A stretch of DNA of 7,255 nt from Lactobacillus helveticus DSM 20075 = CGMCC 1.1877 (GCF_000160855.1 NZ_GG700752.1:203733-210987); one strand, 5' to 3'. Shown: positions 1-5,383, counted from the first letter of the stretch. The notes: a model not told the origin generated them from the sequence alone. Numbers and translations are program-made.

Positions 1-276
1 TGCAGGGACTAAGGCTGCAATTAAAAATACAATGTTTGGGTTAGCAAAACAATTAGCTCAGCGAGGCATTCGTGTCAATAGTGTTGCTCCAGGTCCTATT
101 TGGACACCGTTGCAAGTGGTAGGAGGACAATTAGCAGAAATATACCTACGTTTGGTAAGGATACTCCCCTAGGTAGAGCTGGGCAACCCTCTGAAGTAGC
201 CGGAGCATATGTTTTTCTGGCTTCAGATGCGGCTAGTTATATAACAGCTACATCTATCAATGTTACGGGGGGCTAA
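1..276 (+). pseudogene. Short-chain dehydrogenase/reductase (SDR), C-terminal part, frameshifted
   Basis: The 5' end lies outside the window. Reading from base 2 gives [18 protein letters not shown], then [15 protein letters not shown] and a stop at 170-172. Around base 139 the homologous reading jumps to the frame of base 1 and continues [19 protein letters not shown], then [18 protein letters not shown] and INVTGG, with a stop at 274-276. The joined protein is a classical SDR tail: KAA after the catalytic YxxxK region, the [10 protein letters not shown] loop that closes over NAD(P), and the [11 protein letters not shown]...TG-GG C-terminus. It most resembles the YhdF/YghA-like oxidoreductase branch. 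The defect is explained by loss of one A in an A-run (GAAAAT to GAAAT, 137-141). A sequencing error would look the same. The native substrate is unknown. Confidence 0.82.
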
Positions 277-347
277 TTTAATTAAATTTCTTTCTTATAT
301 CTACGCGAGAATTCTAATTTTATCCAAAGTATAGAGGGTGCTAAAGA

Positions 348-461
348 ATGAGTATAAATAAGCAAAAAATTTCAAGAAACAAAGTGTTAAATCTATTAAC
401 TTTATTCCAACTCTTAATAAGTTTATACCAAGTCATTAAGACCATTAAAAAGGGAAAATAA
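348..461 (+). CDS. Possible small cationic/hydrophobic peptide (37 aa), unrecognised
   Basis: An ATG at 348 is preceded by AGAGGG (333-338), nine bases upstream, a fair Shine-Dalgarno match. The peptide starts MSINKQKISRNK, has a central hydrophobic stretch VLNLLTLFQLLISLYQVI and ends KTIKKGK. It is therefore a possible single membrane-spanning or amphipathic helix flanked by lysines, the layout of small membrane toxins and bacteriocin-like peptides. I do not recognise the family and it does not carry the MSVFQTLSLM-type motif of the toxin at 5294-5383. It lies alone between two pseudogenes, and a weak A/T stem follows its stop. No clear promoter was found. It could be a chance ORF in A+T-rich DNA. 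Confidence 0.35.
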   Translation: MSINKQKISRNKVLNLLTLFQLLISLYQVIKTIKKGK

Positions 462-488
462 AGTAAGTTTTCCAAATTTTACCTTTTT
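447..488 (+). terminator. Weak A/T-rich stem-loop after the small ORF
   Basis: AAAAAGG (447-453) can pair with CCTTTTT (482-488), and inside it GAAAA (454-458) with TTTTC (468-472). The right arm is itself the T-run expected of an intrinsic terminator. The stem is nearly all A-T, so it is weak and may be coincidental. It overlaps the last codons of the ORF at 348-461. Confidence 0.3.
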
Positions 489-518
489 GTAATTATAATT
501 ACTTAGTAGATTGTAAAT

Positions 519-1270
519 TTAATCCGAATTTTTGGACAAATTTGTCAGCATAACCTGATACGGTATTTGCCAGTCGAGTATTTTAAGGGGTCGCTGGTTA
601 ATTTGGAGTAACGTCGTCGTTAAATCTTGAGCACTAATGTGCTCAAAACGAGTCCCTTTAGGATAAAAATAACGTAAATTCCGATTAAAGCGTTCATTAC
701 TACCACGTTCAGCTGGAGTATAAGCATGGCAGTAATAGGTCTTAATACCGTATTGTGATTCAAGTGATACTAGCCCACTAAATCAGTGCCACGGTCCACA
801 GTAAAGCCGTGCACCGGACCATTAAAAGTGGTTAGGAACTTAGTTAGTGCTTCATTAACAGTCGCTGTCGTCCGATCTTTTAACCGGTATGCCCAAAGGA
901 ACCGTGATTTGCGATCGATTAAAGTTAATAAAACTGCCTTACTATGCCCACGAGGACCAACGACTGTATCTAGTTCAAAATCGCCGATGCGATTACGTTG
1001 ATTAATCATCATGGGACGCTGTTCAATTGATCGCCCCAAAGATTGATTATATTTGGATCGTTGGTCAACGTTACGCCGTTGGCGTACGCCATGTTCAGGT
1101 AGATCATTCAAGGAGAAACCAATTCTTCCCTGATTTAGCCAATTATAAATAGATTTAGTAGCTAGTTTAAATTCGTGAGCAATCATTCCTGTTAGTACCG
1201 GCTGGCGCCGAGTATAGTTTGGCGTTTGAGTGGATAATCCGCAGGTCATGAGGATATTTGTATGATTCAA
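519..1270 (-). pseudogene. IS30-family transposase remnant, 5'-truncated and frameshifted
   Basis: On the minus strand the reading to 770 contains KSIYNWLNQGRIGFSLNDLP, RSIEQRP, then the IS30 DDE core DFELDTVVGPRGHSKA (first Asp) and GFTVDRGT (second Asp), and stops at 770-772. The expected continuation lies in another frame: EFSGLVSLESQYGIKTYYCH, AYTPAERGSNERFNRNLRYF (catalytic Glu), YPKGTRFEH, then LKILDWQTPYQVML, ending with a stop at 519-521. One missing base at about 782-784 (GAATTT reduced to GATTT) explains the shift and separates the Glu from the two Asp residues. IS30 transposases usually have about 100 more N-terminal residues with a helix-turn-helix; here they are missing, and the reading becomes unlike the family upstream of about 1200. 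No terminal inverted repeats or target duplication could be identified, so the element looks immobile. Confidence 0.88.
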
Positions 1271-1271
1271 A

Positions 1272-1424
1272 AATCTGATTAGGGAAGACTTCTTCCTTAA
1301 CTGCAGTGACGGCGATCGGTGTCTTATCCGGACTAAGGGTGGCTTTGATAAAAATCACCCCGACAATTGCGATCACGGCCAATAGACTAATAGTTATCAA
1401 TAATTTGCGATGACGATGTAGCAT
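1272..1424 (-). pseudogene. 5' fragment of a membrane-anchored protein, cut by the IS30 remnant
   Basis: The ATG at 1424 is preceded by AGGGGG (1435-1430) at good distance. The product begins MLHRHRKLLITISLLAVIAI, a short basic N-terminus followed by one transmembrane segment (about residues 7-26). An extracellular stretch IKATLSPDKTPIAVTAVKEE follows. The sequence then runs into transposase-derived DNA and stops at 1167-1169 in a meaningless frame, so only about 50 native codons remain. The signal-anchor followed by a beta-like ITAV-type start would fit a HlyD/MacA-like membrane-fusion protein, but the fragment is too short to assign. The frame stays open upstream to a TTG at 1583, but that start has no ribosome site. 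The gene is divergent from the ECF operon and shares its control region. Confidence 0.55.
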
Positions 1425-1469
1425 AATTTCCCCCTGATGATCGTTAATAATTTTATTATGGGCATATTG

Positions 1470-1565
1470 AAATGTCCATGGGCCAATCAGTCGATAGTTT
1501 ATAGGTTTCTTAACCGGTTTGAGCACAACTTGGCCAGAAAATGGGTAGGCGCTTTCTTGACATTT
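1470..1565 (-). promoter_or_regulatory. Nested complementary segments in the leader of the truncated gene
   Basis: Four complementary pairs nest without crossing: AAATGTC (1470-1476) with GACATTT (1559-1565), CAT (1477-1479) with ATG (1541-1543), GGCCAA (1481-1486) with TTGGCC (1530-1535), and GGTT (1504-1507) with AACC (1512-1515). If the minus strand is transcribed from near 1600, this would form a branched or bulged hairpin in the 5' leader, about 45 bases ahead of the ribosome site at 1435-1430. I match it to no known riboswitch class. The outer arm overlaps the -35 box of the rightward ECF promoter, so the repeats could instead be DNA sites, or chance. Confidence 0.25.
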
Positions 1566-1584
1566 AAGCTGAAACTTGTACAAT
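1557..1584 (+). promoter_or_regulatory. Sigma-A promoter of the ECF operon
   Basis: A perfect -35 TTGACA (1557-1562) and a -10 TACAAT (1579-1584) are separated by 16 bases. The predicted start is near 1591, leaving a leader of about 58 bases before the ATG at 1649. That is too short for a large riboswitch, which points to control by a DNA-binding protein at the dyad immediately downstream. Confidence 0.7.
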
Positions 1585-1600
1585 TAGTGCCAAGTCGAAT

Positions 1601-1621
1601 TAAAAGTATATTCTACTTTTA
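1601..1621. promoter_or_regulatory. Perfect 8-bp inverted repeat, probable operator between divergent genes
   Basis: TAAAAGTA (1601-1608) and TACTTTTA (1614-1621) are perfect inverted copies around a 5-base centre, TATTC. The dyad starts about ten bases after the predicted ECF transcription start. On the minus strand it covers a possible -10, TATACT (1610-1605), with a weak -35 TTGATT (1631-1626) 15 bases away. A repressor bound here could control both directions. The sequence does not match a regulator site I know (no NikR, Zur, Fur or CopY consensus). A weak RNA hairpin is the alternative. Confidence 0.5.
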
Positions 1622-1648
1622 TGACAATCAAAACCAAAGGAGAAGATT

Positions 1649-2251
1649 ATGAAAAAAGAACCGATTCATCGTACCAGTATGTGGAAATTTAAGTTAAATG
1701 CTGCCACCATGACTTTGATTCCCGCTGCCGTGGGGATTAACTATGTTGCCAAAGCCTTGGCGGAGGGGTTAAAGCTGCCCGTTTGGCTGGGGTCTTTGGG
1801 AACCTTTCTTGCCAGCATGTTGGCTGGGCCGATTGCCGGTGCCATCAGTGGTTTCATCAACCACATGATCTATGGGCTGACCTTATCGCCAATTTCAACC
1901 GTGTATGTGATTACCAGCATCGCAATTGGGATTGCTGTCGGAGTTTTGCACGCCAATGGGTGGTTCTCGTCAGCGCGACGAGTATTTGTTTCTGCTATTA
2001 TTATTGCCATCGTTTCAGCTGTCATTTCAACGCCACTCAACGTCATCTTTTGGGGTGGTCAGACCGGTATCGCTTGGGGTGACTCATTGTTTGCGGTAAT
2101 GGTCGCCAATCATGCACCAGTGTGGCTGGCCTCATTTACCGATGAGTTTGTCTTGGATATTTTGGATAAAGTCTGCGTGGCCTACCTGGCATTCTTCATC
2201 TATCGTCAGCTGCCGCAGCGGATGGTGCACTTCTTTAGGGATGATAAATGA
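1649..2251 (+). CDS. ECF transporter S component (substrate-binding membrane protein), substrate unknown
   Basis: This is a 200-residue, strongly hydrophobic protein with about six membrane segments, the usual size of S components, which capture a vitamin, metal or other micronutrient and dock onto the T/ATPase module. Visible features are a short basic N-terminus ending MWKFKLNAAT, small-residue helices typical of the fold (AGPIAGAISGFINHMIYG at 59-76 and TSIAIGIAVGVLHANGW at 89-105), and a C-terminal DEFVLDILDK segment (165-174) before the last helix. It resembles the COG4720/ECF riboflavin-type S family in general style, but I cannot name the ligand. The start is supported by AAAGGAG (1636-1642), six bases upstream of the ATG. 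Its stop overlaps the next start (ATGA), so translation is probably coupled. It is first in a self-contained S-T-A-A operon (group I ECF system). Confidence 0.85.
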   Translation: MKKEPIHRTSMWKFKLNAATMTLIPAAVGINYVAKALAEGLKLPVWLGSLGTFLASMLAGPIAGAISGFINHMIYGLTLSPISTVYVITSIAIGIAVGVLHANGWFSSARRVFVSAIIIAIVSAVISTPLNVIFWGGQTGIAWGDSLFAVMVANHAPVWLASFTDEFVLDILDKVCVAYLAFFIYRQLPQRMVHFFRDDK

Positions 2252-3042
2252 TGACTGATCAAACATTGATTTCTGGAGCGCCACGGGTCAAGCTCAAGTG
2301 GTACCAGGTGATCGATCCGATTACTAAGCTCTTGTTCATCTTGGACATGACGTTGTTGAGCTTTGCCAGTACGAATTTATTGCTTCAGTCCGGATTAATT
2401 CTTGTCGCAACACTGCTATTGTTATTTTCCAAATTGAGTTCGATCACCTTTAAGGCGCTGGGATTCAGCCTGTTTATGATTGGCACCATGCTGATCATCC
2501 AAGGGTTATTTTACAGTCGGAATCAAACTGTGCTGTTTTCTGTGCTTGGGGTATCGTTCTACAAAGAAGGCCTGATTTACGCCACCACTCTGGGTTGTCG
2601 AGTATTGGTGATTATTTTGACCAGTGGCTTTTTTATGGTGACCACGAGTATTTCAGAAAACGCGGCCTATTTGGAACTGTCCGGATTGTCTTATAAAACC
2701 GTCTACGTTCTGATGTCGGTGTGTTATATTTTGCCGGAAATGATGCGCAATATGCGGAAAATCCAGCAGGCACAAAAAGTTCGCGGAACCAATCCGCAAA
2801 AAACGTTGATTCAGAAATTAAAGTCAGTCCTGCCAGTTCTGATTCCATTGGTGATTAAGACCTTGGATCAATCGATGGCGCGGTCGATTTCTCTCCAACT
2901 GAGAGGTTTTGATAATCCCAACCGGACTGTCAGAACCTCCCAGCGCGTGTATCGCCTGTCGCGGACGCTGCACATTGGTCTGACTGGATTGGCAATTTTA
3001 TTGATTGGGTGGAAGATATGGACGAAGATAAACGGATTGTAA
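2248..3042 (+). CDS. ECF transporter T component (transmembrane coupling protein)
   Basis: A 264-residue membrane protein of EcfT/CbiQ type. It links the S component to the two ATPases and transmits their movement. Hydrophobic segments lie at roughly 28-60, 68-90, 108-133, 150-163 and 241-256. Between the fourth and fifth is the cytoplasmic region with the two Arg-Gly coupling-helix motifs: AQKVRG (175-180) and SLQLRGF (215-221). In the family these helices sit in grooves on the ATPases. Motif 1 has Val and motif 2 has Leu where Ala is more usual before Arg-Gly. The frame begins ATGATG with AGGG a few bases upstream, so either Met may be used. It overlaps the S gene by four bases and the first ATPase gene by about 25. 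Confidence 0.9.
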   Translation: MMTDQTLISGAPRVKLKWYQVIDPITKLLFILDMTLLSFASTNLLLQSGLILVATLLLLFSKLSSITFKALGFSLFMIGTMLIIQGLFYSRNQTVLFSVLGVSFYKEGLIYATTLGCRVLVIILTSGFFMVTTSISENAAYLELSGLSYKTVYVLMSVCYILPEMMRNMRKIQQAQKVRGTNPQKTLIQKLKSVLPVLIPLVIKTLDQSMARSISLQLRGFDNPNRTVRTSQRVYRLSRTLHIGLTGLAILLIGWKIWTKINGL

Positions 3043-3854
3043 TTGAAAATTTGACCACCCGTTATCCGGGTACTGAGCAACCACAACTGCGTCAGATTAA
3101 CGCGGAGGTTCATACCGGCCAGGTGGTTGGGATTATCGGGAATAGCCACTCCGGCAAATCGACTTTGTGCCGTGTGCTGGCAGGGGTCATTCCCAAAATT
3201 GTGTCTGCTGAGATTGAGGGCGACTGGCACATGTTTGGCCAGCGAGTGTCCGACAATTGGCCCGTTTATAATGCCATGAATGGAGTTGTACTGCAAAATC
3301 CAGCTGACCAACTAAGCGGGTTGGCAGACACGGTTGCCGATGAAATCGCCTTTGACTTGATTAATCAGGGAATGGCTGAAGGACTGATTCAAAAACGGGT
3401 TGAAGAAGTTGCCACGCAAATGGGGCTGATTGAACAGCTGAATTTGCGTCCCGAGAGTCTTTCCGGTGGTCAGATCCAGCGGTTGGCAATTGCCACGGCG
3501 ATTGCGGCTAATCCGGCTGTTTTGATTATGGATGATCCGACCAGTGAGATGGATTCCCTTGGCCGCCGGCAATTTTTCCAATGGCTGGCCCAAGTCAAAG
3601 AGACGACTGTCTTCATTGTCACCAGTGAAATTGACGATTTGTGCGAAGTCGCCGACGTTGTGTGGGTGCTGCACGAGGGTCAAATGGTAGCCCAGGGTAG
3701 GCCGGGTGAGGTGTTTAATCATTTGGCAGCTGACTGGCAGATTCCAGCCCCGACAATCCAGCAACTTGCTCAAAAAATGGATTGGCACTTGGCTGATGGC
3801 CGGTATCCGGTGAATGACGCTGAGCTGAAGGAGGATCGTTATGTCCACAATTGA
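3018..3854 (+). CDS. ECF transporter ATPase 1, signature intact but catalytic Glu and switch His missing
   Basis: ABC ATPase of the CbiO/EcfA type, about 278 residues. I chose the ATG at 3018 because GGGTGG (3007-3012) lies just upstream; a GTG at 3009 would add three residues. Numbered from 3018, the motifs in order are Walker A GNSHSGKST (41-49), Q-loop VVLQNP (Gln93), signature LSGGQ (148-152), Walker B VLIMDDP (Asp172) and D-loop SEMD. Two key residues differ: the residue after the Walker B Asp, normally the catalytic Glu, is Asp173 (codon 3534-3536), and the switch His is Ser203 in IVTSEID (codon 3624-3626). This subunit should bind ATP but hydrolyse it poorly at its own site, while lending a good signature to its partner. 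It overlaps the T gene upstream and the second ATPase gene by 14 bases. Confidence 0.92.
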   Translation: MDEDKRIVIENLTTRYPGTEQPQLRQINAEVHTGQVVGIIGNSHSGKSTLCRVLAGVIPKIVSAEIEGDWHMFGQRVSDNWPVYNAMNGVVLQNPADQLSGLADTVADEIAFDLINQGMAEGLIQKRVEEVATQMGLIEQLNLRPESLSGGQIQRLAIATAIAANPAVLIMDDPTSEMDSLGRRQFFQWLAQVKETTVFIVTSEIDDLCEVADVVWVLHEGQMVAQGRPGEVFNHLAADWQIPAPTIQQLAQKMDWHLADGRYPVNDAELKEDRYVHN

Positions 3855-4641
3855 ACTGAACCACCTGACGTTCACTTATCCGGAACGGTCCTTTAGCTTG
3901 GATGTTGAATACAAACACTTCGCCGATCCGATGGTGGCGATTGTCGGCCAAAATGGTGCCGGTAAATCAACGCTCTTCAAATTGTTGACGGGCTTGCTGA
4001 CACCACAAACCGGTGTGATTAAGATCGATGGAGAAAATTTTAATGATCTTAAACCAGTCGAAAAGTTACTGAAGGTTGGGATTACTTTTCAGAATCCTGA
4101 CGATCAGCTTTTCAACCCGACCGTTCAACGAGAGGTGGAGTGGAATGTCGCGCAGGTCATGGATGACCACGACACGATTACGAGGCGGGCTTTAGCGGCT
4201 CTAAAAAGAGTTGGCTTGAATGATAAAACAGCTGAAAATCCATATGACCTGTCATTGTCGGAACGCAAGCTGTTGAGCGTTGCCACAGTTTTGGCAGTGG
4301 ATCCGGCGATTTATTTATTTGATGAGCCGATGATGTCGCTTGATTGGGAAAGCCGGCGCAAGTTGACCGCAATTTTCCATCAGTTGGCTGATTCGGGCCA
4401 CCAAGTTGTGACCATCACCCATGACATGGATTGGGTCGCCGCCGAGTTTGAGTCGGTGTATGTTATGGAACACGGGAAGTTTGGCTTCGCCGGCAGTCCA
4501 CGGGAATTGTTCAGCGATCACGAACTTGTCCAGCGAGTGGGATTACTACCACCGCGGATTATGGACATAGCGGAGTCGCTGGGCGATTCACAGACATATT
4601 TATCGGTTAATGATTATTGGCAGAAAAATCGAGATGTATAG
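3841..4641 (+). CDS. ECF transporter ATPase 2, catalytic residues intact but signature motif degenerate
   Basis: Second CbiO/EcfA-type ATPase, 266 residues. The start is clear: AAGGAGG (3828-3834) six bases before ATG. Motifs in order are Walker A GQNGAGKST (36-44), Q-loop TFQNPDDQL (Gln84), Walker B IYLFDEP with catalytic Glu162, D-loop SLD and switch His194 in TITHDMD. The signature, expected as LSGGQ, reads LSLSE (137-141, bases 4249-4263), with both glycines lost. In an ABC dimer each ATP is held by Walker A/B of one subunit and the signature of the other. ATP on this subunit faces the intact LSGGQ of ATPase 1 (canonical site), and ATP on ATPase 1 faces LSLSE (degenerate site). The gene ends the operon, directly before a terminator. 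Confidence 0.92.
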   Translation: MSTIELNHLTFTYPERSFSLDVEYKHFADPMVAIVGQNGAGKSTLFKLLTGLLTPQTGVIKIDGENFNDLKPVEKLLKVGITFQNPDDQLFNPTVQREVEWNVAQVMDDHDTITRRALAALKRVGLNDKTAENPYDLSLSERKLLSVATVLAVDPAIYLFDEPMMSLDWESRRKLTAIFHQLADSGHQVVTITHDMDWVAAEFESVYVMEHGKFGFAGSPRELFSDHELVQRVGLLPPRIMDIAESLGDSQTYLSVNDYWQKNRDV

Positions 4642-4642
4642 A

Positions 4643-4718
4643 AAAAGTCACCTCTGCGGGTTTTCCAGGTTGAAGGATGAACTTCAGCTTCTGGCAAGAA
4701 CTCACATGGGTGACTTTT
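4643..4718 (+). terminator. Long inverted-repeat terminator after the ECF operon
   Basis: AAAAGTCACC (4643-4652) and GGTGACTTTT (4709-4718) are perfect 10-bp inverted copies, starting two bases after the last stop codon. The 3' arm supplies a short T-run. Inside the 56-base loop further pairs nest: CCAG (4665-4668) with CTGG (4691-4694), and TGAAG (4671-4675) with CTTCA (4682-4686), giving a long jointed hairpin. Because the arm is symmetrical (A-run on the left, T-run on the right) it could also act in the other direction. It marks the boundary between the transporter block and the next, unrelated block. Confidence 0.65.
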
Positions 4719-4735
4719 GTGTCTAATAACGTTTC

Positions 4736-5140
4736 ATGATCATCGGGTGCTTCCTCAGATCACTCGGTTACGTGGCCACCTGGGCTAAAGATAAAGCCGT
4801 GATCCATAGTGCTTTAAGTGAGATCCAGCAAGTGAGCAACAAAGTGATTGAGCTTAGCGACGGGTTAACCAAACAATTAGGCTTACAAGAAGCCTCAAAA
4901 GAGCCTGAGCATGATCTAAAAAAGCTATCAGCCCAGGATCTTAATAAGTCCTATCAAGGTTTGCAACAACAAATTCAACAGGCAACTAATCCCCATAAAA
5001 AAATAAAACTACAAAATAAATTAAATGATGTACACCATGAAATCAGTAATCGAACGCAAAAACAACTCACAACATTTGCTGAACAGCATCCAGAAATTAA
5101 ACAACCAGATTCTGAACCCGATCAAAGCCTAAAACGTTAG
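4736..5140 (+). pseudogene. Orphan helix-rich hydrophilic protein, probably the C-terminal fragment of a larger plasmid gene
   Basis: The open frame gives 134 residues: a short hydrophobic start (IIGCFLRSLGYVATWAKDKA), then a Gln/Lys/Glu-rich stretch with heptad-like spacing (SEIQQVSNKVIELSDGLT and LNKSYQGLQQQIQQA), ending in a polar tail PDSEPDQSLKR. This is the look of coiled-coil C-terminal regions of mobilisation or transfer proteins, but I do not recognise a family and assign no function. No ribosome site precedes the ATG, and an in-frame stop (4727-4729) lies three codons upstream, only a few bases after the ECF terminator. The 5' part has therefore probably been lost at a recombination join near 4719-4735. 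A complete small gene is less likely. Confidence 0.5.
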
Positions 5141-5157
5141 CCAGTTTTTAAGGGACA

Positions 5158-5166
5158 TGCTATAAT
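5158..5166 (+). promoter_or_regulatory. Extended -10 promoter of the antitoxin RNA
   Basis: TGC followed by TATAAT (5161-5166) is an extended -10 element with a perfect hexamer. No good -35 is seen: TTAGCC, 18 bases upstream, is poor, which an extended -10 tolerates. Transcription should begin near 5173, just before the first hairpin of the RNA. Confidence 0.65.
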
Positions 5167-5173
5167 GTAATAG

Positions 5174-5204
5174 AAAAAGGAAGTCTTGCGCTAACAAGAC
5201 TTCC
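5174..5204 (-). terminator. Terminator of the toxin mRNA, same DNA as the antitoxin 5' hairpin
   Basis: Read on the minus strand, GGAAGTCTTG, loop TTAGCG and CAAGACTTCC form a perfect 10-bp stem followed at once by TTTTTC (5178-5173). This is a textbook intrinsic terminator. It would end the toxin transcript exactly at the start of the antitoxin gene, making that mRNA about 300 bases long. Confidence 0.75.
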
Positions 5205-5253
5205 CGTGCAAGCCGCTTCAAAGGCGGTGGCAAGTTATTCAAACGATAATTTT

Positions 5254-5295
5254 GTCGTCCTGCAACCTACCAAAGTTGAGCAGGGCGGCTTTTTT
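5254..5295 (+). terminator. Intrinsic terminator of the antitoxin RNA
   Basis: GTCGTCCTGC (5254-5263) pairs with GCAGGGCGGC (5280-5289) over ten positions, counting G-U pairs, and TTTTTT (5290-5295) follows. The T-run touches the toxin stop codon (5294-5296) on the opposite strand, so the two genes abut tail to tail. Confidence 0.85.
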
Positions 5296-5383
5296 ATTTG
5301 TTTCTTTTGTCGATATAGCTAAGGAGCGCGATTAAAAACGTGCCAAACAGCAACATCAACGAGAGTGTCTGGAAGACGCTCAT
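5294..5383 (-). CDS. Holin-like type I toxin, 29-residue membrane peptide (TxpA/BsrG-like)
   Basis: The peptide starts MSVFQTLSLMLLFGTFLIAL and ends LSYIDKRNK: one transmembrane helix and a basic tail. The MSV-(F/Y)-(Q/E)-x-L-x-LM-x-x-FG pattern is that of the putative holin-like toxin family, which includes TxpA- and BsrG-type peptides that damage the membrane when over-made. The ATG at 5383 is the only start in this frame, since an in-frame TGA lies 16 codons upstream. The ribosome site AGGAAGG (5401-5395) is 11 bases away, rather far, and its GGAAG can pair with CTTCC inside the coding region (5375-5371), which would hide the start. The mRNA begins near 5475 and faces the convergent antisense RNA at 5173-5295. 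Selfish plasmid or island maintenance is the likely role. Confidence 0.85.
   Translation of the reverse strand: MSVFQTLSLMLLFGTFLIALLSYIDKRNK

Larger units (their letters stand above)
5173..5295 (+). ncRNA. Predicted antisense RNA antitoxin of a type I toxin-antitoxin pair (RatA/SR4-like)
   Basis: About 120 bases lie between an extended -10 promoter and a strong intrinsic terminator, with no ORF of note. The RNA begins with a perfect 10-bp hairpin, GGAAGTCTTG (5179-5188) and CAAGACTTCC (5195-5204), with loop CGCTAA. A second small hairpin around CCGC (5213-5216) and GCGG (5224-5227) follows, then the terminator stem. It converges on the toxin gene at 5294-5383. If the toxin mRNA runs to its terminator at 5174-5204, the whole RNA is complementary to the toxin 3' untranslated region. 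In addition TCTTGC (5184-5189) recurs at 5469-5474, at the 5' end of the toxin mRNA, giving a possible second contact. Inhibition by RNA pairing is known for TxpA/RatA and BsrG/SR4 and is inferred here. Confidence 0.7.

Noticed and set aside
786..1001. Plus-strand ORF opposite the transposase
   Set aside because: It is a shadow of the IS30 coding sequence, which has clear catalytic motifs on the minus strand.
1425..1583. N-terminal extension (53 residues) of the minus-strand reading frame, starting from TTG at 1583
   Set aside because: No ribosome site is seen near the TTG, the divergent ECF promoter lies in it, and a well-placed AGGGGG-ATG exists at 1424. The translation does look protein-like, so it is not fully excluded.
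1601..1621. NikR, Zur, Fur or CopY operator
   Set aside because: The dyad AAAAGTA-N5-TACTTTT does not match any of these consensus sites.
1591..1648. Vitamin riboswitch (cobalamin, TPP, FMN, preQ1) controlling the ECF operon
   Set aside because: The leader after the predicted start is only about 58 bases and shows no conserved core of these classes.
1437..1652. Plus-strand 71-codon ORF upstream of the S component
   Set aside because: It overlaps the ECF promoter, dyad and ribosome site, and its composition is not protein-like.
2633..4521. Several long minus-strand ORFs under the transporter genes
   Set aside because: They are shadows of the G+C-richer plus-strand genes, with no family motifs and no ribosome sites of their own.
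4643..4718. T-box or other riboswitch at the structured element after the ECF operon
   Set aside because: The AGGGTGGNACC-type T-box core is absent and no expressed gene with a ribosome site follows; the symmetrical arms fit a terminator better.
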